A stretch of 64,000 nucleotides of DNA from Closterium sp. NIES-65 (Eukaryota > Streptophyta > Zygnematophyceae > Desmidiales > Closteriaceae). Shown one piece after another: positions 19,261 through 29,409 of the stretch (within the stretch, counting starts at the first letter, position 1; each line of letters opens with the position of its first letter). The stretch covers positions 124,001 through 188,000 of the forward strand of contig CANXME010001999.1 of the NCBI GenBank assembly GCA_948144175.1. The letters are read 5' to 3'. Position numbers and translations under genes: made by a program. A model generated the notes under the pieces. The model saw only the letters and a list, made by a program, of their open reading frames with translations. It did not search any database and was not told where the DNA came from.

Positions 19261-20879
19261 GTCCCTGATCTCCCTCTGTTGCCTTCCTACCCTGCTCCTC
19301 CTTTTGCCGCCGCTCTGCGTCCAATCTCAGAACCATTGACAGCCGCTTTTCCACCTCACTTAGCATCCCCTCCTTCCACCCCTTAATCCCCGTCTTCATC
19401 TCCTTCACAGCCTCCATCACTTCCTTCATTCCCGCCTCCACCTCCTTCTGCCGTCGCTCTTCCTCCTGATGTTTGTTCTTCCTCCGCCGCTCTGTGGCCT
19501 CTACATCCTTCCTCTTCACCTCCTCCTCCTTCCGCCATTGCTCGTCCAGTTGTTTCCTCTTGTGTCTCTCCTCGTCATCCGCCACTTGTTTCCTCTTCGC
19601 GTCCTGCTGTTGTCGCCGCTCCGCGTCCACTTGCCTCTCCTTCTTCTGCCGCTCGGATTCTTCTCGCAAAACCGCGCTCAACCTCCCCACAATCTGGTTT
19701 ACCATCCCATCCTTCATCTCCTTCATTTCTGCCTTCATCTCCTTCATCATCGCCTCCTTCATCTCCTTCATTCCCTCTCTCATCTCCTTCTGCCGACGCG
19801 CTTCCTCCTGCTGTTGTTCCTTCTTCCGTCTCTCTGCGGCGTCTGCTTCCTTCCTCGTGGCCTTCTGCCTCCGCTCCTCGTCCTGCAGTCTATCCCTGTT
19901 CCGCCGCTCAGAGTCTTCTCTCAGAACCTCTCTCAACCTCTCTTCCACCCTCTTTAACGTGCCCTCCGCCATCCCCCCTCCCGACTGGCGAACCTGATCA
20001 CTCATCCTTACGATACTCTCCTGCAAGTTGGAGAGTCTCGTGTCCACCTCCTCGCGAAACCTGGCCGCCGTTTCAGCTTGGCGCCGCCGTTCCTCGTTTC
20101 CATGGCGGACTTCTTCCAGGTTGGCCAGGGCGTCGCGACAGTAATGGACGGTCAGATCGGCCACGTCGCGACTAATGCTGCTGTTGCGGGCCGCCAAGTT
20201 GCAGAACGTCTGCGTCACCATTCGGGCTAAGAGCGTCAGACGACGCGTTACCTCTGCCGGGCTTATGTCCCAGCTTTCGGCCTCGACGAACCTGTCACCT
20301 TGTTCGACCAGGACTGTACTCGTCCGATGCAGCATCCGCCGTATTGCCGTCTCTGCCTCGACCCACTCTACCTGCCAAAACGCTTCTGCCACCCCGCCTT
20401 GGCCGAGATTCCTCTCCACTGCTCTCTGGTGAAGGGTGGGCCGCCTCTGCCTGTTGAGATCCACTGTATCCCTAGGCGCCCCATCGTCTGCCACCCTCCA
20501 TGGCCCCTCTACCCCGGTTCCTGGTCCCCGCGTCGGACTTCCTCCCAAAAATATCCGGACTGCCGGATGTACCGTATCCTCCTCATTCTGCTCCTCTTCT
20601 GTTTCCAGCGCATCTCCCTCATAGTGCCCCACTCCAGCCTCCGGGACGACACGAACCTCCTCCATAGTATTTTGACGCCCTGTCTCTGCCATGCTCTGCG
20701 TCTCTCGGTATGCGAATACCTGCGACGCTGCCTCCTCGTTATGCTGCCCCTCTTCCTCTGCGATGATGTGCCCCTCAGCACCCGCCGTCTCCCGTCCCTC
20801 TGTCTGTACCATTTTATTCCCATCTGAACCGTCCTCTCCATCTGGCTTCCTACGTGCGTCTGCCTCAGCCTACTTCTGC

Positions 20880-21500
20880 TCCTCGGCCTCTGCCATCTTC
20901 TGCGCCTCACCCTCCGCCTTCTTCTGCGCCTCTACAACAGCCTTCTTCCGCGCTTCTGCCCGAGCCAGTTGTAGTGCCTCTTCCGCAGCCTGTTTCTGCT
21001 CCTCTGCCTCCGCCTTCTGCCGCGCCGCTGCTTCTGCCTTATTCCGAGCCTCTCTTTCCTTATGTACGTCTGCCTCCTCCATATGCAGCGCCGCTGCCTT
21101 ATCCTTCTCCCTCGCCGCTGCCTCTGATTCCTTCTGCGCCTCTGCCTCAACCATGTTCGGCGCCGCACCCTCCTCCTTCTGCAGCGCCGCTGCCTCTGAT
21201 TCCTTCTGCGCCTCTGCCTCAACCATGTTCGACGCCGCACCCTCCTCCTTCTGCAGCGCCGCTGCCTCTGATGCCTTCTGCGCCTCTGCCTCAACCATCT
21301 TTGGCGCCGCACCCTCCTCCTTCTGCAGCGCCGCTGCCTCTGATGCCTTCTACGCCTCTGCCTCAACCATCTTCGGCGCCGCACCCTCCTCCTTCTGCTG
21401 CGCCGCTGCCTCTGATTCCTTCTGCGCCTGTGCCTCAACCATCCTGGGCGCCGCACCCTCATCCTTCTGCTGCGCTGCTGCCGCTGATTCCTTATCTACG
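20880..21500 (-). repeat. Coiled-coil coding repeat, about 63-bp unit
   Basis: Tandem units encode KESEAAALQKEEGAAPNMVE-type alanine-rich heptads. The unit at 21350 carries TAG where sister units have CAG. Opposite-strand Pro/Ser/Ala frames are shadows. Confidence 0.85.
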
Positions 21501-23690
21501 TCTGCCTCATCATTCTGCTGCGCCGCTGCCTCATCCTTCTGGCTCGCCATTGCCTCTGATTCCTTCTGCGCCACTGCCTCCACTACCATCAGCTCGACTG
21601 CCTCCGACGTCAGCTCTGCTGCTGCACCCGCTTCTTTACGCGCGACTGCCTCCGCACCCTTGACCGCCTCTGCACCCACCTTCTGCTGCGCCGCAGACTC
21701 TACTTCCTTTGGCGCCCCGTCCTCTGCCGTAAGTGCCGCCTCTGCATCGACGAACCGATGGACCGCATCCTCTGCATTCTGGTGCGCCTCTACCTCCACC
21801 ATCTTATGAGCCTTAGCACCAGCGTTGCTCTCCTCCTTCTTTTTCGCCTCTCCCGAATTCTCTGGCACGTCGACGTCCCCTCTCCGGGCCTCTTCAGCCG
21901 CCTTCCGCTTTAGGCTGGGCAAGCGAACTTTCACGTATCCCCTATCCTCCTCGATATGCTGCCGCACATTGCTGGCGAGCTCCTCTCCTGCCTCTCCCAC
22001 GTGTGCCCTTGCAGCGGCTCGTGCCCCACGCTCCCATGCTTCACGTATGTCTCCAGTTCCCGGGAAAGAGACGGTAGGATCGGTGTCGCCATCACTGCGC
22101 CGTTGCATCTCTTCAGCCCGCCTTCCTCCACTGCTCCTCTGCCTGTTCGACCTGACTTGGCAGCTGTGGATCTTCTACACCCTCCTCGCCTTCATCTGCT
22201 ACACTTGCCAAGTCGGTCTCCATCCGTGCTTCGCGTTCCCACGGCCTCCTAACCCGATCAGCAAACCTGAGCTGCCTAACTCCAGACCTATCACGCTCGT
22301 CCGCAGTGGCTGACCTTGATGTCCGGCCACTCAGTAGTGCATCCCCCGGTGCAGGTCGGCGGGAATATGAAATAAACCCAACTCTTGGATTTGCGTCCCG
22401 GTTTGCGGCAGGTACGTCTATCTGTCCCTCTACCGCTTCGGATCTGTTCTGTGCGGGTGCGCTCTCTACCACTCGAGCACAGTGGGTCGTCATGACTGCA
22501 TCCGGGGCGGGACGGAGCTGGACTCCTTGCAGGTCGAAGAAGGCCCTGCAGGTCGACTCCAGCATACTCCGAATTTCTTTCGCGCTGTTTTTCCCCTTCC
22601 CTAAGACCATCATCGGCTCTACAGACTGAATCGCCATGACATCCCCCCATTTGTCCAGCAACTTGCTGAACACATGGGTAACATGCAGCCCGGAACCCAC
22701 TTGCATCTGTCCCTGAACCTTGTTGATCTGCAACATGTGCGTGAAAAGGTGGTTGTCAGACACTCCCGTTACTTTTTACAAGCTTAATATCATACAACGC
22801 TTAAATCATAAAAATAGAGCCTCCTTCCTTACCCTGCCTTCCTCCAGAATCAGATCATCTAGGCGAGCCCTCAAATCTTTCTACACCGCTTCGGCGTGGC
22901 TGCCAGAGACCCTGCGACCTCGGCTGTATTCCACATCTAGTTGTCGGATAAGCCAGCTGCAGGGCAAGGGGGTCGCAAATAATCAATAACATGCGTCCAT
23001 ACAAACCGCACATCTGATTAAGGAGTGATACTTACTCGAACACCTCCTTGGCATGCTCGCTGTGGCGATGGGTTGGAATTGCAGATTTAGGGTCGAAGTG
23101 TAGCAGACGCGTACGGTACTCTCCGCGGGGATGTGCTAACAAATCTTGCGGGTTCATCAGCACCATGAGACTGATCGCCGTCGAGTGAACAACAGGGACT
23201 CTGCGGTACATGGAAGTTTGGATTAGCAAGATAGCTGGTGTCATCGACAAACGTTGCGGATCCATGTCAGGAAACTCACTCTGATATCATGGGTATTAAA
23301 ACCATCTGGTAGTCCAACAGCGACCGATGTTCGCTGCCACAACTGGGGACACGCGGGACGGCAGACCTCAAACGCCGATGCTCGGTAGGAGCCAGAATCT
23401 TTATGTCCTTGCGAACGCGAGGATCCCCAATCTTGTCCTTGGCAACCTCCCTGCATCCAAGCCGACATGTCGCAGAGGTAAGAAGATAGCAGGTGCCTGT
23501 CTAAAAAAACAAGGGTTCAACGTGACGATGAAGTCAGCGTGCGTTACAAACCGCGCTTGGATACATACACAAGGCCGAAAAGTAACAACGCCTCGTTCCA
23601 CTCTTCCTGACGAGCGATTAACCTTTCATAAGACTCCCGCCCTAGTCGTACCGACAATCCGCAGCCGTCTGTGATTAGCTGGGACGACAT

Positions 23691-24480
23691 CGCGTAAGTA
23701 TGCCAGAAGATGGCAGGTAGCTAAACGGTTACTACCATACACTGTCCACCTGCAGGATTAGAGGCCGACACTAGAATGAGAGGGAAGCTTGTGAGGCTAG
23801 TTGTGGAACCTCGACTCAGATTGGAATGGCGAGAATGACGTTGAGCTTTGGTGCACCCACCCTGATCCCAACTTCTGCTTTGCTGGTAGAATTGGTTGTG
23901 CTCTGTCCTCAAAGAAGGTGGGAAAGGCTTTGCTACAAACGCCAGGCGTAGAAAGAATTTTCTGCCCCCTGGCTCAAAATATTAGGCTTCTCACCATTTC
24001 CCTTCGAACATCTGCGAACTATTCTTTGCATACTTCTGCAATGATTTACCTATTTGTCGCCAGATTGTTCTCCTAAATGTTTTACTTCAGTTGCTGGTTG
24101 GTTGATTGCCAACCTTATATGCCATGTTAGCATATTGCATGTTCTGCGGTGCATTGCATGGTCTCAGCTTTGCCTCGACCTAGTACGAAATGGTGACGGG
24201 CAGCCCCTAAAAAAAAAGAATGGTGTCCTGTGACATGTTAATGACAGGCTGCCACGTATAGCTATCCCATCCGCATGGTTCCCTCCGCAACCTGGAAATA
24301 GAGCTGTCTCTGCGACCTGTCACACGTGTCAGAAACCGAATGACACCCTATATCCGAGATTACCGCTATAGGGGTACTCGTGTAGCACGTATAGTACTAG
24401 TTTTTGTAACCCATAAAACAAACACAAGCATGAACTTTGCATGATTAGCACACCCAATTCTATAACGGGTAATCCTATAA
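23691..24480. other. Intergenic, upstream of the coiled-coil gene
   Basis: No gene supported. From about 24.3 kb the sequence begins to resemble diverged 181-bp satellite units. Confidence 0.5.
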
Positions 24481-26700
24481 GTGTGAGATGAGTGCCCTAT
24501 CATTAGCACCCGTATAACAGTGGCATTTGAATACAAAACAAATGTTGTACATTTCACCAAAGTGATCTGCTCCCGCCTGCAGAGGAGAGAGTGAAAAACA
24601 TACTACACGTCTACGAAATGAGGTGAATTTTAGGTGGGGGTCTGGAATATGTGTGGTGAGAGTCCCCTATAAAAATCAGCTCATTTGCTCAAGGAGAAGT
24701 GGGTCATTTCAAATGAAACCTGATTCCAGGCAATTCTGCCCATAATGCTGCAGGCTGGTGCACAACAAGGCTTAAACAACATATCAAACCTTGGGTAAAT
24801 GAGATGAATTTCAGGTGGGGGTCTTGAATATGTGTGGTGAGAGTCCCCTATAAAAATCAGCTCATTTGCTCAAGGCGAAGTGGGTGATTTCAAATGAAAC
24901 CTGATTCCAGGCAATTCCGCACAGAATTCTGCAGACTGGTGCACAACAAGGCTTACAAAACATATCAAACCTTGGGTAAATGAGATGAATTTCAGGTGGG
25001 GGTCTGGAATATGTGTGTTGAGAGTCCCCTATACAAATCAGCTCATTTGCTTAAGGCGAAGTGGGTAATTTCTATTGAAACCTGATTCCAGGCAATTCTG
25101 CACAGAATTCTGCAGACTGCTGCACAACAAGGCTTACAAAACATATCAAACCTTGGGTAAATGAGGTGAATTTCAGGTGGGGGTCTGGAATATGTGTGGT
25201 GAGAGTCCCCTATGAAAATCAGCTTATTTTCTCAAGGAGAAGTGGGTGATTTCAAATGAAACCTGATTCCAGGCAATTCTGCACAGAATTCTGCAGACTG
25301 CTGCACAGCAAGGCTTAAAACACATATCAAACCTTACGCAAATAAGGTGAATTTCATGTGGGGGTCTGGAATATGTGTGTTTAGAGTCCCCTATAAAAAT
25401 CAGCTCATTTGCTCAAGGAGAAGTGAGTGTTTTCAATTGAAACCTGATTCTAGGCAATTCTGCCCAGAATTCTGCAGACTGCTGCACAACAAGGCTTTAA
25501 AAACATATCAAACCTTGGGTAAATGAGATGAATTTCAAGTGGAAGTCTGGAATATGTGTGTTAAGAGTCCCCTATAAAAATCAGCTCATTTGCTCAAGGA
25601 GAATTGGGTGATTTCAATTGAAACCTGATTACAGACAATTCTGCACAGAATTCTGCAGACTGCTGCACAACAAGGCTTAAAAAACCTATCAAACCTTGGG
25701 TAAATGATATTAATTTCAGGTAGGGGTCTGGAATATGTGTGTTGAGAGTCCCCTATAAAAATCAGCTCATTTGCTCAAGGAGAAGTGGGTGATTACAATT
25801 GAAACCTGATTCCAGGAAATTCTGCACAGAATTCTGCAGACTGCTGCACAACAAGGCTTAAAAAACCTATCAAACCTTGGGTAAATGAGATGAATTTCAG
25901 GTGGGGGTCTGTAATATGTGTGGTGAGAGTCCCCTATAAAAATCAGCTCATTTGCTCAAGGAGAAGTGGGTGATTACAATTGAAACCTGATTCCAGGCAA
26001 TTCTGCACAGAATTCTGCAGACTGCTTCACAACAAGGCTTTAAAAACCTATCAAACCTTGGGTAAATGAGGTGAATTTCAGGTGGGGGTCTGGAATATGT
26101 GTGGTGAGAGTCCCCTATAAAAATCAGCTCATTTTCTCAAGGAGAAGTGGGTGGTTTTAAATGAAACCTGATTCCAGGCAATTCTGCATAGAATTCTGCA
26201 GACTGCTGCACAACAAGGCTTAAAACACATATCAAACCTTGGGTAAATGAGGTGAATTTCATGTGGGGGTCTGGAATATGTGTGGTGAGAGTCCCCTTTA
26301 AAAATCAGCTCATTTGCTCAAGGAGAAGTGGGTGATTTCAATTGAAACCTGATTCCAGGCAATTCTGCATAGAATTCTGCAGACTGCTGCACAACAAGGC
26401 TTAAAACACATATCAAACCTTGGGTAAATGAGGTGAATTTCATGTGGGGGTCTGGAATATGTGTGGTGAGAGTCCCCTATAAAAATCAGCTCATTTGCTC
26501 AAGGAGAAGTGGGTGATTTCAATTGAAACCTAAATCCAGGCATTTCTGTACAGATTTCTGCACCCGCCTACAGAATATAACATGAAAGGCATGGCAAACC
26601 TTGATGAAATGAAGTGAGAACTGGATAGGGATCAGGACTAGGTGTTATGACAGTGCCCTATCAAAATGGGCTCATTGGCCCAAGGAGAAGTAGGGTGATT
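24480..26700. repeat. 181-bp tandem satellite, about 11 regular units plus diverged edges
   Basis: The anchor AGTCCCCTAT recurs at 24661, 24842, 25023, 25204, 25385, 25566, 25747, 25928, 26109, 26290 (as AGTCCCCTTT) and 26471, exactly 181 bp apart each time. Each unit also carries GCACAGAATTCTGCAGACTG-like and CAAACCTTGGGTAAATGAG sequence. A diverged unit occurs at each edge (AGTGCCCTAT near 24490 and 26651). Confidence 0.97.
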
Positions 26701-27583
26701 TCACCAGACACATCACAGCAGGCAACTCAACACTAACTTCCTTGCAAGAAAAAGTCCACCAAATCAGTTTGCATATAGCTGAAAATGTTCAGGGGGGCTG
26801 GAACAGGTGTCATAACACTAAAAATGCTAAAAAAAATGGTCACCACATAACACATGTGTGTGATGCCCAGAGAATGACTTTACATGTGCTATGAGCAATC
26901 TTAGTTGACCCAAAAGTGACAAAATGGAACAAATTTGACAAAATAACAAACTCATGCCCGCAAGTAGAGGATATCAAGGAGATGCTGGAAATCCATGTTT
27001 GTGTGCAAATGACCAACAAATTATGGAGTTATGAGCCAAACCATATAGAATGTTGACTTAGCCATTTTGACATTCTGCTTGTCAGAATTACACCAAAGTG
27101 TCAACAACAAAGTTTATCTACAAAGACTGTACAACAGTGGTTGCGACGTCGCTTTCGTGCGACCGTCGATAATCCAAACCGGTAGTGTAACCACTCTTGC
27201 GCCCATTTCGTTGCGCCATCAGGTGGTTTGGATTTTGTAAGATCCAACACCCTTTTGCGCCGAATCCGAGTCAAATCCGAGTAAAATCGTCTCGCCACGG
27301 GCAAAATGGAGTTTCGCCAAAAAAAATGAATCCCGGTCGAAGCAGAGGATCCGAGTGCTGCTTCCGCCTTTGGCCCGCCCTTCCCCCGTCAGGTGGTTTG
27401 GATTTCTAGGGAACCTCCGTCCCCACCTTCCCCCCAATCCCCTTTGAACGGCAATGCGACGGCTGTGCCATCGCTGTGCTTAGAAAAACGCAGCGGCCCT
27501 GCTCGACAGGCAGGCACCTCCTTGGAGCGCTAGGGTTAGGCTAAAGCTAAGAGGTGATTTCGAAGTAACTTCTCCTAGCCTAC
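26701..27583. other. Non-coding DNA between satellite and TRIM
   Basis: No gene. After about 27.1 kb two similar segments around AGGTGGTTTGGATTT (near 27220 and 27390) form a loose direct repeat, with a possible boundary of an unrecognised element. Confidence 0.4.
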
Positions 27584-27958
27584 TGTCAGAATCCCAACCA
27601 CTAGACCATTGGGATACAAGGGCTTGTTTCAGTAGCGGGTCAGTGCGCCCATAACCCCCCAGGCGAACGCGCCTGTAACCCTCTCCAGGATCAATCGGGC
27701 ATCCACAGTGCAGATCTACTGACACCCCCCCACACTGGGAGGCCCAGGACTAAGCACAGGGGCAACGGCCTACATGTGCATACACCGGGAAACGAACCCA
27801 AGACCGCTCTGATACCATGTCAGAATCCCAACCACTAGACCATTGGGATACAAGGGCTTGTTTCAGTAGCGGGTCAGTGCGCCCATAACCCCCCAGGCGA
27901 ACGCGCCTGTAACCATCTCCAGGATCAATCGGGCATCCACAGTGCAGATCTACTGACA
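27584..27958 (-). mobile_element. TRIM-like miniature LTR retrotransposon (copy 2)
   Basis: Same family as 11276-11652. LTRs of 141 bp lie at 27584-27724 and 27818-27958 with one visible difference. The 93-bp internal region has the TGGTATCAGAGC primer site and a G-run polypurine tract. The 5-bp target duplication is CCTAC (27579-27583 and 27959-27963). The B-box-like motif is slightly altered here (GGGTTCGTTTCC). Confidence 0.93.
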
Positions 27959-27963
27959 CCTAC

Positions 27964-29409
27964 CCCCCCCTCCCCCCAAATCGGAAACAGCGCCTCCCAA
28001 GGTCGGAAGGAGGGGGTTGTCATGGCGATGTTGCAGCCCCTCCTTCCACCATCTTCATCGTGGGCAGGGATGAAAATTTGTGGAGGGATGACATGGGCAC
28101 CAGGAATAAAAAAGCGTGCACTTATCTCTCTGACTGGTTTGGTTGTTGGAGGATGGGACATTTTCAGGGCAGAGATGGGAGAGGTTAGGGCACGGGCTCT
28201 GGTGGGAATTTTTTCGTAGAGTATGGAGTGGTATTCCCTCCTGTATGAAACCCTAGCCTAGCCCTTCTGGGGATAGGAGGGCTGTGCTAGAGCTAGGCTA
28301 AAGTCTTCGCTTGAGAGAAGGGGCTGGGAGCTTTCGGGGGGGCTGAACTTGAAGGGTTAACGTCGCGTTCGACAGGCTAACCCTTAACCCTTCATGATAC
28401 AGAGCGTTAAAGCCCAAAAACACCAGATTGCGGGCTGACCGCTGAAAAAAAAAAGCCTAAGTCGAAACAGCCGCGAACGTGCCGCGGAAGGGTTTGCGTG
28501 CCTGTCGAGCAGGGCCGGCATGGCGATGGCATGGCTTGGGGATGGAACTTTGCCTGGGGACGAAGTTGCGTCCCCGCTTCCATATGCCGTCGAGCAGTTC
28601 GTTTTGGTTGACAAATGGGGGCGTTCGCAAGACACCCACTTTGATTGTCGGTTTGGACAATTGGGGAGGCTCGGCACCTTTTTTACGGGCTGACCAGGCT
28701 GACGGAGGTAAACGAACCCTAACTGACGGGGCGAGACCCACCTTCCTGATCCCGTCACATCCCATGGTTTTTTGCTTCATTGGTGCTGGCGAACAGCCCC
28801 GAAATATGGATAGAAGAAGTGTGTCAGGAGTTGACTACGGGCGAGATTGACATATGCAATGGTTAAGTTCGGTGCGCAGCGTTTCTGAAAGTGGTTTACC
28901 TGGAAACCGTTCTCAAACGTGAAGAAAAGCTACGAACCGAGATAGACGAACCCTAAACAACATTTACATTCTATCCCCCCTTGCCTGGCTTCCGTAAATT
29001 CAAAACGCGCACTGCCAGCAGCGAGTCTTTCAGCCGAGTTGCGAACTAGAATCTAGCGAGAGAGCAAGCCGGTCCCGGCTGATTCTCGTCAGTCCCATTT
29101 GGAGCCTTGCAGATCAGTGGTAGTGCCTCGTCACGTAGTGTGTTGCTGCCGTGGCGCTGGGGCTTCGAGGGCTTCGAGAGGCTCTTTCGGTTGCGAGTCG
29201 ATTCGAGCCTAGAGAAGAGCACTTACAAACTCATCTGCTCACGAACGAGCTTCGAAAACCCTTGGAAACGTGAGGAGTGCAAACGAGCATGGCAGAATAG
29301 CTCTCGCAGATTCAATGCTTGCAGCATAGCGCTAGCTTCGATAGGATACCGCAGTTTCAGTTTCGACTCTGACTGATACCGCGAATATTCGGATTAAATA
29401 GAAGCAGAC
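27964..29409. other. Intergenic, upstream of LOLITA
   Basis: No coding region supported. The last few hundred bases should hold the LOLITA promoter and 5' UTR. Short open frames at 28.4-28.85 kb lack any recognisable domain. Confidence 0.5.

Larger units (their letters stand above)
16958..23690 (-). pseudogene. Large coiled-coil gene convergent with the recombinase, disrupted by four TAGs and two frameshifts
   Basis: Exons: 23690-23569, 23450-23280, 23200-23036, 22956-22833, 22727-17797 and 17708-16958. All phases agree, giving about 2,240 codons. The first 200 residues (start MSSQLITDGCG) look globular, with HSTAISLMVLMNP and LLHFDPKSAIPTHRH. The long fifth exon holds two repetitive coiled-coil blocks, a MKEMKEAMMKEMKAEMKEMK stretch, and a C-terminal globular part (KRNLGSHKTVWERAYTVAVC, NRINKWREDLDF). 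The last exon is Ala/Ser-rich. In-frame TAGs lie at 22883-22881, 21352-21350, 20872-20870 and 18730-18728. Two of them fall where sister repeat units have CAG. One-base frameshifts lie near 22.12 and 18.50 kb. I recognise no family. The position beside a recombinase suggests an accessory protein of the same element; that is inference. Confidence 0.65.

Noticed and set aside
18412..22313. Long plus-strand Pro/Ser/Ala- or Leu-rich frames
   Set aside because: Shadows of the minus-strand coiled-coil repeats, which have consistent splice phases and heptads; the plus frames are low complexity only.
12661..23690. Reassignment of UAG to glutamine
   Set aside because: The gypsy gag ends at TAG next to a canonical frameshift site and the P450 also ends at TAG; decay of CHG-methylated DNA explains the bias more simply. 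Kept as an alternative in the findings.
28384..28850. Overlapping ORFs of 107-124 codons on both strands
   Set aside because: No recognisable protein features and unsupported start contexts.
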